Assembly: GCA_903857665.1 (NCBI GenBank)
Contig: CAIOFV010000059.1
Coordinates: 1 to 48,322 of the forward strand
Direction of reading: 5' to 3'
Length of the DNA stretch: 48,322 nucleotides
From: an uncultured Myxococcales bacterium
Lineage (GTDB): Bacteria; Myxococcota_A; UBA9042; DTJE01
Part shown: one piece after another, positions 9,198 through 16,846 of the stretch
How positions within the stretch are numbered: the stretch's first letter is position 1
Layout of the letters: each line of letters begins with the position of its first letter
Made by a program: the position numbers and the translations under genes
Notes under the pieces: model-generated
What the model saw: the letters and a program-made list of their open reading frames with translations, nothing else
What the model was told of the DNA's origin: nothing
The model's database searches: none

Positions 9198-11042
9198 ATG
9201 AATCAATCCGTGAAGAACGCGAACATCCGGAACGTCGCCATCATCGCCCACGTCGATCACGGCAAGACCACCCTCGTGGACGCCATGTTTCGCCAGAGCG
9301 GCGTGTTCCGGGAAGGCCAGCAGGTCGAAACCCGGATCATGGACAACATGGACCTCGAGCGCGAGCGCGGCATCACCATCGCCGCGCAGAACTGCTCCGT
9401 GATCTGGAACGGCGTGAAGATCAACATCATCGACACCCCCGGGCACGCCGATTTCGGGGGCGAGGTCGAACGCGCGCTGTCGATGGCGGACGGCGCCATC
9501 CTGCTGGTGGACGCCGCCGAAGGGCCCCTGCCCCAGACGCGGTTCGTGCTGAAGAAGACGCTGGAGGCCGGCCTCAAGGTCATCGTGGTGATCAACAAGA
9601 TCGACCGCAAGGACGCCCGCCCGGTGGACGTGTACAACGAGATCTACGACCTGTTCATCGACCTCGACGCCGACGACGCGCAGTCGGAATTCCCGTGCCT
9701 GTACGCGATCGGCCGCGACGGCGTGGTGATGCGGAACCTGGGCGATCCCGCGACCGATCTGCAGTGCCTGTTCGACGCCATCATGACCGAGATCCCGGCC
9801 CCGGCCCACGACCCCGACCAGCCCTTCCAGATGCTCGTTTCGGACCTCGACTACTCGGATTACGTGGGCCGGCTGGCCATCGGTCGCATCGTGCACGGCC
9901 AGGTGACCGCCAGCGACGCGCTGATGTGCATCAACGCCGACGGCGCCAGCCAGCCGCTCAAGGTGACGCGCCTGCAGAGCTACGAAGGCATCAGCATCCA
10001 CGACGTCGCCACGGCACAGCCCGGGGACATCGTGGTACTGGCGGGCATCGAAAACGTGCACATCGGCGACACGATCTGCACCCAGCAGGCGCCCAGGGCG
10101 CTGCCGCGGATCATCGTGGACGAGCCCACCGTGTCGATGCGCATCATCGTCAACAACGGGCCGATGGCGGGCCTGGAGGGCACCCTGGTCCAGGGCAGCC
10201 GGATCCAGGAGCGGCTGCTGAAGGAAACGCTGCGCAACGTGTCGCTGCGGATGGAGGTCGCCCCCGACGGGGACGGCTTCATCATCAAGGGCCGGGGCGA
10301 GTTCCAACTGGCCATCCTGATCGAAACGATGCGGCGCGAAGGGTTCGAGATGTGCGTGAACCGGCCCGAGGTGATCTGCGAGATCCGGGACGGTCGCGTG
10401 ATGGAGCCGATCGAGCACCTGTACGTCGACTGCGGCGACCCGTTCCTGGGGATCGTCACCCAGAAGTTGTCGATGCGGAAGGGCCGGATGATCAACTACG
10501 CCAACCACGGCTCGGGCCGCGTACGGGTCGAGTTCAACATCCCCTCCCGCTGCCTTCTGGGGTACCGCGACGAGTTCCTGACCGACACGAAGGGCACCGG
10601 GATCATGAGTTCCTACCTGCTGGGATACGAGGAGCATCGCGGCGAGTTCACCAGCCGCTTCAGCGGGTCCATCGTGGCCGACCGGAAGGGCGAGGCCGTC
10701 GCGTACGCGCTTGCCGGCCTGGAGGACCGGGGCCGGCTGTTCCTGGTCCCCGGCGACCCGTTCTACGAAGGCATGATCGTCGGCGAGCACTGCCGCGAGA
10801 ACGACATCGACGTGAACCCGTGCAAGACCAAGAAGCTCAGCAACATGCGGGCCGCGGGACGCGACGACAACATCCTGCTGTCGCCGATCACGCCGATGAC
10901 GCTGGAGCAGTCGCTGCAGTTCATCCGGGAAGACGAGATGGTCGAGGTGACGCCGAAGTCCGTCCGGCTGCGGAAGACCGAACTGTCCGCGAACAGGCGC
11001 CACAACATGAGCGTCGCGAAGAAGAACGCCGCCGCGGGGTAG
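9198..11042 (+). CDS. typA: Ribosome-associated translational GTPase TypA/BipA
   Basis: ATG 9198 follows AAAGGAA; the TTG three bases upstream is not needed. The 614-residue product has all G motifs: AHVDHGKTT (18-25), the RGITI switch I, DTPGHADFGGEVER, and NKIDR. It then has the EF-Tu domain II, EF-G-like domains III and V, and the C-terminal domain unique to BipA that carries KPKKL-like basic residues (here PCKTKKLSNMR) used to contact the ribosome. Length matches the family (about 605-615). TypA/BipA binds the 70S A site and helps 50S assembly and growth at low temperature and under other stress. Single gene; the downstream neighbour converges, separated by only six bases. Confidence 0.97.
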   Translation: MNQSVKNANIRNVAIIAHVDHGKTTLVDAMFRQSGVFREGQQVETRIMDNMDLERERGITIAAQNCSVIWNGVKINIIDTPGHADFGGEVERALSMADGAILLVDAAEGPLPQTRFVLKKTLEAGLKVIVVINKIDRKDARPVDVYNEIYDLFIDLDADDAQSEFPCLYAIGRDGVVMRNLGDPATDLQCLFDAIMTEIPAPAHDPDQPFQMLVSDLDYSDYVGRLAIGRIVHGQVTASDALMCINADGASQPLKVTRLQSYEGISIHDVATAQPGDIVVLAGIENVHIGDTICTQQAPRALPRIIVDEPTVSMRIIVNNGPMAGLEGTLVQGSRIQERLLKETLRNVSLRMEVAPDGDGFIIKGRGEFQLAILIETMRREGFEMCVNRPEVICEIRDGRVMEPIEHLYVDCGDPFLGIVTQKLSMRKGRMINYANHGSGRVRVEFNIPSRCLLGYRDEFLTDTKGTGIMSSYLLGYEEHRGEFTSRFSGSIVADRKGEAVAYALAGLEDRGRLFLVPGDPFYEGMIVGEHCRENDIDVNPCKTKKLSNMRAAGRDDNILLSPITPMTLEQSLQFIREDEMVEVTPKSVRLRKTELSANRRHNMSVAKKNAAAG

Positions 11043-11048
11043 CCCCGA

Positions 11049-11756
11049 TCAGCCCCCGACCCGCCGCGTCATGTCCACCAGCCAGCGATGCAGCGGCGCC
11101 AGGTTGCGGAAGTGTTCCACGGCAAGGTCCAGGAAGCCCGCCGATTCCAGGGTCCCCTTCATCGGCAGCTCGATGCCAGCGTACAAACCGTTGTAGCGCA
11201 GCCAGTCGGCCAACTCCGGGGGCGCCGCGTAGCCGGGGGGGATCCGCTTGTAGTGCTCCCCCATCACGTTGTAGGGCCCGGCGGCGCGGACCTCGTCCAC
11301 CGCCCGGGCCAGCGCCGGCCCGTGGCGGGGGTTCGCCAGGGACTCCCGCCAGGCATGCAGCAGCGGCTTCGGGAACAGGTACAGGCCGGCCGCGACCATG
11401 ATGTTCGGCGGTTCGACATGAAGGTAGAACCCCGAGCACTCCATGCGTTCCAGCTCGCCTTCCCAGAGCCACATCCCGAGGTGGGTCTTGAACGGCGTCT
11501 TGTCGTGGGAAAAGCGCGTGTCGCGGTTCTGCCGGAACAGGGATCCGTTGATCCGCGGGTCCGCCACCACGTGGGGCGCGAACGCCCGCAGGCGGCTGCC
11601 CACGGCGGCGATGAACGCGCGGGCCGGCGCGACCACGTCCTCCTGGTAGCGGGCCTTGTTGGCCGCGAACCATTCCCGGTCGTTGTTCTTCGCCAGGTCC
11701 GCCAGGAAGCGGGCGGTTCCGGGGGGAAAGCCGGGGAAGCCGGGATCTGCCGTCAT
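11049..11756 (-). CDS. DUF2461 / TIGR02453 family protein
   Basis: ATG 11756 is preceded by a strong AGGAGG (revcomp of CCTCCT at 11761-11766). The 235-residue product shows the family signature: FPPGTARFLADLAKNNDREW, then NKARYQ, RINGSLFRQNRDTRFSHDKTP and FKTHLGMWLW in the middle, and YLFPKPLLHAWRE. DUF2461 proteins are conserved in many bacteria and some fungi; their biochemical role is unknown. Length is normal (about 215-235). It sits upstream of nothing obvious in function; the VOC gene at 12208 reads in the same direction and ends 35 bp before this start, so the two may be co-transcribed. Confidence 0.88.
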   Translation of the reverse strand: MTADPGFPGFPPGTARFLADLAKNNDREWFAANKARYQEDVVAPARAFIAAVGSRLRAFAPHVVADPRINGSLFRQNRDTRFSHDKTPFKTHLGMWLWEGELERMECSGFYLHVEPPNIMVAAGLYLFPKPLLHAWRESLANPRHGPALARAVDEVRAAGPYNVMGEHYKRIPPGYAAPPELADWLRYNGLYAGIELPMKGTLESAGFLDLAVEHFRNLAPLHRWLVDMTRRVGG

Positions 11757-11791
11757 GGGCCCTCCTGCGGGATCCGACCGTGCCCTGGGCG

Positions 11792-12208
11792 TCAGCCCGG
11801 GGTCGGCGGCCTCCACGCGAACTCGATCACGTTGTTGTCCGGGTCACAGAAGGTGACCGCGTAGAAGCCCGGCCCGAATTCCGGGTATTCCTGCGCGGGG
11901 AACAGGGGCTGGAAGCCGGCCGCGGCCATGTGCGCGGCGACCGCGTCCACGTCCTCGCGACGGGTCGCGTGGAACCCCACGTGCTCCGCGACGACGAACT
12001 CCTGGCCGGTCGGCGCCGCGCGTGTGACGCGCCGGGGCTGCATCGCGCCGATCGACACCACGATCGAGCCGTTCCGGAAACCGGCGTACACCTTGCCGTC
12101 GCCCCACGCCGGCTTGAACCCCGCGACCTCGCAGAGCGGGCCCCAGAACGCCATCGCCCTCCCGAAGTCCTCCACCTCGAAACAGACGTGCAATCCGGAT
12201 AGCTGCAT
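11792..12208 (-). CDS. VOC-family (glyoxalase/bleomycin-resistance fold) protein
   Basis: ATG 12208 is chosen because GGAGGG lies upstream; the GTG at 12223 overlaps that ribosome site. The 138-residue protein has one pair of beta-alpha-beta-beta-beta modules: LHVCFEVEDFGRAMAFW at the N-terminus, EHVGFHA in the middle and PDNNVIEFAW at the end, supplying the usual His/His/Glu metal ligands of the vicinal oxygen chelate superfamily. It may be a glyoxalase-I-like, dioxygenase-like or antibiotic-binding member; the substrate cannot be told. It reads toward the DUF2461 gene and is divergent from the small membrane protein at 12354. Confidence 0.82.
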   Translation of the reverse strand: MQLSGLHVCFEVEDFGRAMAFWGPLCEVAGFKPAWGDGKVYAGFRNGSIVVSIGAMQPRRVTRAAPTGQEFVVAEHVGFHATRREDVDAVAAHMAAAGFQPLFPAQEYPEFGPGFYAVTFCDPDNNVIEFAWRPPTPG

Positions 12209-12286
12209 CTTCCGTCCCTCCACGGTCCAGCAACCCGAGTCTCCCCGAGGCGCCCGGGAACGTCAATCGGCCGGCATGCAGCGAAG

Positions 12287-12315
12287 TTGACGCGACTCGT
12301 GCGCCGGAGTAGACC
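12287..12315 (+). promoter_or_regulatory. Sigma70-like promoter
   Basis: TTGACG (12287-12292), 17 bp, TAGACC (12310-12315), 38 bp before GTG 12354 whose ribosome site is GGGAGG. Confidence 0.45.
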
Positions 12316-12353
12316 CGGTATATCGGCGCCAGGAAGGACAGGGAGGTACCGCA

Positions 12354-12749
12354 GTGAGATTCATTCTGGTGGGTTGGATCGTCGTCGCGGTCGTCCAGGT
12401 GGTCGTACTGCTGCTGCGTGCTCGCAAGGACATCCGGTCCTTCCTCGAAGGCCTCGGTTTCGCCAGCCTCGTCCAGGCGCCGGTGGCCGGGATCCTCGGG
12501 TTCGTGATGTGGTCCCACGCCTATGCGAAGGTCGACTGGACGGATTTCAGGAACTCCTTCATGGGTGGCCCGGAGGAAGCGTTCACGGGGCAGTCGGTGA
12601 CCCTCAGCGGCATCGCGTTCGCGGAGTTCGGCCTTCTGCTGCTGTTGATTTCCGCCGTCTGCTTCGGCCTGGTCTACATCGGTGCGGGGAACAACGCCCC
12701 GGCGCACCCGGGGGCCGACCGCGCTACTGCACGCAATCCGCAGGGGTAG
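12354..12749 (+). CDS. Small membrane protein of unknown function
   Basis: The 131-residue product starts at GTG 12354 with GGGAGG nine bases upstream. Hydrophobic segments lie at about residues 3-20, 38-55 and 82-112, the last long enough for one or two helices. A basic stretch (LRARKD) follows the first helix. The middle loop (YAKVDWTDFRNSFMGGPEEAF) is hydrophilic. I do not recognise a family. The last 26 bp overlap tail-to-tail with the lipoprotein gene that ends at 12724, so the hydrophilic C-terminus may be an extension with no function. Confidence 0.6.
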   Translation: MRFILVGWIVVAVVQVVVLLLRARKDIRSFLEGLGFASLVQAPVAGILGFVMWSHAYAKVDWTDFRNSFMGGPEEAFTGQSVTLSGIAFAEFGLLLLLISAVCFGLVYIGAGNNAPAHPGADRATARNPQG

Positions 12750-13629
12750 GGTTGACGGCGCCGGTGCTGCTCACGACGATGCGAAAGGTGATGGCACCGG
12801 GAAACACGACGCCGGCCCCGGTGGCGATCTCGGTCCCGTTGACCTGCGCGGTGAGCGCCACGGCTCCGGCCGGAACGTTCAGCACCAGGAAGTCCGCCTT
12901 GGCCTTGGCCGTCGAAGGCAGTTCTTCGGGCGTCTTCGGCCCGCTCCCGTCGAAGTAGAAGACCTGGCCGGAAGGGGTCGATTGCACGGTCGCGCAGCCG
13001 ATGGTTTCGCCACTGCCCTGGCCCGTCTGGAAGCGGACGCTCCCCGACGCCATTCCCTTCGCGGGGTCCTGGGTCGCGCCCAGCGCCGTCAGGACATTGT
13101 CGGCCATCGCCTGCGAAAGGATCGAAGCTTCCGCAGGCGAGTCCTGGGGGCTGAAGCCGAACGAGTACGAATCCAGGTCCCCGGCCTTCACCAACTTGAC
13201 GCCGAAGGTGGCGTTGGACATCATCTGGAACGTCACATGGCCTTCTGCGTCCGAGGTCGCGCTCTGTCCGATCGGCGAGCCGCCCGGATCCGACAGCAGC
13301 GTCACCTGCACGCCCGCAATCACGGTTTCCGCGCCGGTAGGTCCGATCTCGCGGACGAGGACCTGGCACGAAATCATCTGCGGGCCCGGGTCGGACGCCG
13401 GGTCGCCTACCAGCGGGTTGTCCACCGGCGAGTTGTCCACCGGCGGGTTGTCCGCCATGGGCACGTCGGAAGGCGGCGCATCGCCCGGCCCCGGGTCCTG
13501 GGCGACGGGGACGTCCCCGGTGATCCCCGGATCCGAACCGGCGTCCGCGCCACTGCTGCTGGAACCGCATCCACATGCGGAAAGGACCGGCAGGATGCAC
13601 GCGGTCATGAACCAGCCGCTCGTCTTCAC
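12724..13629 (-). CDS. Lipoprotein with Asp/Pro linker, unknown function
   Basis: I place the start at GTG 13629, which follows GAGGAGG at the right distance and gives a clean lipoprotein signal (VKTSGWF...PVLSACGCG). An upstream ATG at 13686 lies over the promoter. After the lipobox comes a 60-residue linker rich in DPG, DVP and repeated NPPVDNSPVDNPLV. The remaining ~210 residues look like all-beta sandwich: a carboxypeptidase-regulatory-like segment (VLVREIGPTGAETVIAGVQVTLLS...GHVTFQM) and a second segment ending in NPTPADCVQ. This is probably a surface-exposed lipoprotein binding something through an Ig/transthyretin-like fold; that is inference. Confidence 0.72.
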   Translation of the reverse strand: MKTSGWFMTACILPVLSACGCGSSSSGADAGSDPGITGDVPVAQDPGPGDAPPSDVPMADNPPVDNSPVDNPLVGDPASDPGPQMISCQVLVREIGPTGAETVIAGVQVTLLSDPGGSPIGQSATSDAEGHVTFQMMSNATFGVKLVKAGDLDSYSFGFSPQDSPAEASILSQAMADNVLTALGATQDPAKGMASGSVRFQTGQGSGETIGCATVQSTPSGQVFYFDGSGPKTPEELPSTAKAKADFLVLNVPAGAVALTAQVNGTEIATGAGVVFPGAITFRIVVSSTGAVNPTPADCVQ

Positions 13630-13657
13630 GAAGTCCTCCTCGGGAAATGACGTGAGG

Positions 13658-13686
13658 ATCGTCTGGCCGAGGCACGCCCGTGTCAA
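13658..13686 (-). promoter_or_regulatory. Sigma70-like promoter of the lipoprotein gene
   Basis: On the minus strand TTGACA, exactly 17 bp, GACGAT; 28 bp upstream of GTG 13629. Confidence 0.5.
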
Positions 13687-13770
13687 GGGCGGCCGCTGGT
13701 CCGGGATGGCGAGGGCCCCGGCCGACAGCGCCTGCGAAGATCCCGGAGGGGTGCGAACGAACCCGGACGA

Positions 13771-14172
13771 TCAGAATTCGCCGCATCCCGGGACGGTTGC
13801 CTCGGCGCCTTCGGCGACGAGGCTCGCACAGACCGCGTCGGGCAGGCGGCACAGGCAGGTCTTGAGGCTGGCTTGCGCAAGGGCCGACAGAGCGATCGTC
13901 TGGGCATCCTCGCAGGCGCCGTACTGGCCGTCGAACCAGGCGACGCACCGGGCCGTCGAGACATAGGTGCCGCAGTCGATGTGCCGGCTGCAGAGCACCT
14001 CGCGGTATTGCAGGCAGGCCGAATCCGCCGTCGTCGCCGCGATCGCCGCGCACGCAGGCCCCGGCTCCGTCGCCGCGTCGCCGATCACGTCGTCGATCAC
14101 GCGGGTCGCATCGCAAGCCGCGAAGCCGACAGCCAGCAGGACGCCGGCCAGGGTCAACGGAAGAACCTTCAT
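13771..14172 (-). CDS. Small Cys-rich lipoprotein, translationally coupled
   Basis: ATG 14172 overlaps the TGA of the upstream gene (ATGA), so translation is probably coupled. The 133-residue product starts with a lipoprotein signal (MKVLPLTLAGVLLAVGFAAC). The mature part contains about eight cysteines in patterns such as CLQYREVLCSRHIDCG and CLCRLPDAVC, suggesting a small disulfide-rich helical domain. Similar short 'C-x(n)-C...CG' lipoproteins are common in myxobacteria-like genomes, but I recognise no named family. Coupling to the 823-residue lipoprotein suggests the two act together or form a complex. Confidence 0.72.
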   Translation of the reverse strand: MKVLPLTLAGVLLAVGFAACDATRVIDDVIGDAATEPGPACAAIAATTADSACLQYREVLCSRHIDCGTYVSTARCVAWFDGQYGACEDAQTIALSALAQASLKTCLCRLPDAVCASLVAEGAEATVPGCGEF

Positions 14173-16640
14173 CGCGCATCCTCGTTGCCGGCGAACCCTT
14201 CCAGCGGGCAGATCGCACGGTAGTACCGGAGGCCCCAGTAGGGCAGCATCCAGAAGCTCGGCGAGCGGCGGACCTGGGGCGAATCCCCCCCGTCGATGCG
14301 ATAGGGGTTGCTGTCCCACCGGACGGCCTGGATCTCGTCATACGGCAGGACCACCCCGAACTGGGGCTCGCCGAACCGGCCGGTCCCGTTCCGCGCGACG
14401 TCGAGCCGGTGGCCGTTGTCCATCCGGACCTGCCGCAGGTCCTCGGGATGATCGACCAGGGTCCGGACCCCCTCGGCCAGGCCGGGGGGATCGGCCAGCA
14501 CCGACGCCAGGGCCAGCGACTTCAAAGGGTTGCGCTCGCCGACCTCGTACTGCCAGGCCTCCACCATCGAATCGACCCACTGCTGCCGGCGATCCGGGTG
14601 GGGCTCGTAGCGCAGCAGCGTCAGGAACGCCAGGTCCGCCAGTTCGTGGTCGCCATAGTTGGCGGAGCCGGGAATCGCCCAGGTCGCCACGTTGTCGTTG
14701 AACGTCGCCAGTTCGCCGTACCGCGAGGCGGTCACCAGCGACTCGTAGGCGTCCAGGAAGCGCGCCTGGCCCGAAACGTGCCAGGCGGCCAGCATGCCGC
14801 CCAGGATCTCCACGGAGTTCAGGAAGGCGCCGCCCCCCCAGGCGTCGATGCACTCCACGATCGTGTGCCCCGCGTCCGAACAGGCCTGCAGGCCATCCAC
14901 GGCCACCGCCAGCGCCCCCGGATCCCAGCGGCCGTCGCTGGTCGGAAGCCCGTCCAGATCGACCAGCATGAACCCGTGATCCAGGATGAACCCGGCCAGC
15001 GCCGCCAGGTGATCGGCCACGAAGGCGCGTTCCTCGTCGTCCTTCGCACACAGGTCGTGGTAGATCGAAAGACCGTAGAAATGGCCGGTCACCTCGTCCG
15101 AGGACGTGTCGTCCTTCCAGTAGTAGTCGTGGCCGTCCGCGTAGTGGACAAGGTGCCAGTTGGGCTGCGTGGCCTTCGACGCGAAGACCCCGCCCTCGTC
15201 GTCGCGGACGAACGACCGCGTGACGAACCCGCGGCCCAGCCCCGCGGCGATGAAGTCCTGCGCGGGGATGTCGATCTGCAGCGCCATGTTGGTGACGGCC
15301 TTCCGGGCCGCCTGGTAGTAGCGCTCGTCCCCGGTGGCCCTGTACGCGTAGCAGAAGGCGCCCACCGCCTCCTCGGTCCACTGCCCGTCGTTGTCGTCGT
15401 CGTTCAGCACGACCGGCCCGTCGGACCACGGGTCCGGGAACACGGCGTTCGCGGACACGAAGCCCGACAGCCTCCAGAACCAGCGGTCGAGCTGCCCCAG
15501 CATGCGCCCGGCCTTGTCGGCCAGCGTCGTCTGCGCCTTGTCCAGCCGGGCGGCGCCGCCCGGCGTGCCGACGAGGATCGAAAGGGTTCCCGGATCCAGG
15601 GCGACCGACGTCACGGATTCGGCGGGGAGCCAGCGCAGCGAGTGGAAATGCTCGACGGCCCCGGATGCGCGGTCCACCCGGGTGACCCCGATGTCATGGC
15701 CGACGACCAGCACGGCCCCGTCCTCCGACAGATCGACCGCCCGGACGTTCCCGGTGGGGAGGCCGCCGATGCCCGGAACCCGCACTTCGACCGCGTCGCC
15801 GCCATGGAGGACCGCGACCTCGTCGCCGGCCGCAGCGGCCACGAAGGCGCCGCGTGCAGCGAGGGCCGTGACCGGCGCGCCCCGGGCGGGAATCCAGGCC
15901 CGCGCCCAGGCGCCGGCGTCCCGCTTCCAGAGCCCGTCGGCGGCACCCACCCACGGGGAGCCGTTGGCGCAGGCGCCGGCCCGCACGATCGCCTCGCCCG
16001 GCGGCTCCACCGGGCCGAAGGCGCCGCCCTCGCCCATCACCAGCGCTCCACCCGCCAGCGCATACACGGCGCCCCCGCAGGCGAACACCCGGGCGACGTC
16101 CGTCGTTGTGGACGCGACGACCGCAAAGGTGCCTTCGGGATCCACGGTGTAGACGAAGGCCCCGCGGGCCACCAGCACGCCGCCCTCGGCCGCCGGAGCC
16201 ACGTCCGCGATCGCGGCCGGCCCCCCGGGAAGATCGATCCCGCGGAACGCGGCGTCGGAGGGCCCGGCGACGAACAGGCCCGTCGCCGTGCCCAGCCAGG
16301 CGAATCCGCCCGCCACCGCCACGGCGCGGACGTCCAGATCCGCCAGGGTCGTGGCGTCCCGGTACTGCAGCACCCGGTCGATGACGTGCCCGCCGTCGGG
16401 CAGGCAGCCCGGGTGGGACAACTGCTCGAACACCGCGGCGTGGGACGGGACGTCGGGACCCGCTTCCAGGACCGCGTCCGCCCCCGGATCCACAGGTTCG
16501 TCCGGAACGTCCGCGAACCCTTCATCGACGACACCTTCGGCCTCGAAAGGCACGTCCGTACCCGGGATCGCGTCCGACCCGCTGCGGCTGGCGCAGGCCG
16601 CGGCCGCCAGAACGAGGGCCATGCCGTACATGCGCTTCAT
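14169..16640 (-). CDS. Large lipoprotein: beta-propeller-like half plus (alpha/alpha) barrel-like half
   Basis: The start at ATG 16640 gives a short lipoprotein signal (MKRMYGMALVLAAAAC) and a 45-residue acidic DVP/DPG linker. Residues ~75-390 are composed of repeated short beta-rich units (VAVAGGFAWLGTATGLF, LAARGAFVAAAAGDEVAVL), like a beta-propeller. Residues ~400-823 are helical, with aromatic stretches such as HYADGHDYYWKDDTSSDE, VTGHFYGLSIYHDLC (about 516-530) and a terminal FWMLPYWGLRYYRAI, resembling six-hairpin glycosidase-type barrels. The helical half is related to the lipoprotein at 36388-37995 (see findings). Possibly a polysaccharide-binding or -degrading surface protein; no catalytic residue can be named. 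Followed by the coupled small lipoprotein. Confidence 0.72.
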   Translation of the reverse strand: MKRMYGMALVLAAAACASRSGSDAIPGTDVPFEAEGVVDEGFADVPDEPVDPGADAVLEAGPDVPSHAAVFEQLSHPGCLPDGGHVIDRVLQYRDATTLADLDVRAVAVAGGFAWLGTATGLFVAGPSDAAFRGIDLPGGPAAIADVAPAAEGGVLVARGAFVYTVDPEGTFAVVASTTTDVARVFACGGAVYALAGGALVMGEGGAFGPVEPPGEAIVRAGACANGSPWVGAADGLWKRDAGAWARAWIPARGAPVTALAARGAFVAAAAGDEVAVLHGGDAVEVRVPGIGGLPTGNVRAVDLSEDGAVLVVGHDIGVTRVDRASGAVEHFHSLRWLPAESVTSVALDPGTLSILVGTPGGAARLDKAQTTLADKAGRMLGQLDRWFWRLSGFVSANAVFPDPWSDGPVVLNDDDNDGQWTEEAVGAFCYAYRATGDERYYQAARKAVTNMALQIDIPAQDFIAAGLGRGFVTRSFVRDDEGGVFASKATQPNWHLVHYADGHDYYWKDDTSSDEVTGHFYGLSIYHDLCAKDDEERAFVADHLAALAGFILDHGFMLVDLDGLPTSDGRWDPGALAVAVDGLQACSDAGHTIVECIDAWGGGAFLNSVEILGGMLAAWHVSGQARFLDAYESLVTASRYGELATFNDNVATWAIPGSANYGDHELADLAFLTLLRYEPHPDRRQQWVDSMVEAWQYEVGERNPLKSLALASVLADPPGLAEGVRTLVDHPEDLRQVRMDNGHRLDVARNGTGRFGEPQFGVVLPYDEIQAVRWDSNPYRIDGGDSPQVRRSPSFWMLPYWGLRYYRAICPLEGFAGNEDAR

Positions 16641-16811
16641 CGGGCAATCCTCTCCCGGCGACCCTACCGATCCGACTCCCGCCGAGTGTCCGGTCCCTCC
16701 GTCACGTCGAACTCGACCGCGGCTTCCGGTCCGGTGCCGACAGCATCCGGGCCGCCTGCCGGGAAGTCAAGCGGCCGCGAAGCCCCCCAGGCTGACCGGC
16801 CCGGCGCAACG

Positions 16812-16840
16812 TTGACCCCCTTCCACGGTCGGCCAATAAT
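16812..16840 (+). promoter_or_regulatory. Strong sigma70-like promoter of an apparently leaderless gene
   Basis: TTGACC (16812-16817), exactly 17 bp, AATAAT (16835-16840). The ATG at 16847 starts six bases after the -10 box, where transcription would begin, and no ribosome site fits between. Confidence 0.6.
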
Positions 16841-16846
16841 CCGGCC

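Noticed and set aside
8604..11003. Long open frame antisense to typA and the membrane gene
   Set aside because: Opposite to a certain typA gene, with low-information composition; GC-rich antisense frames stay open by chance.
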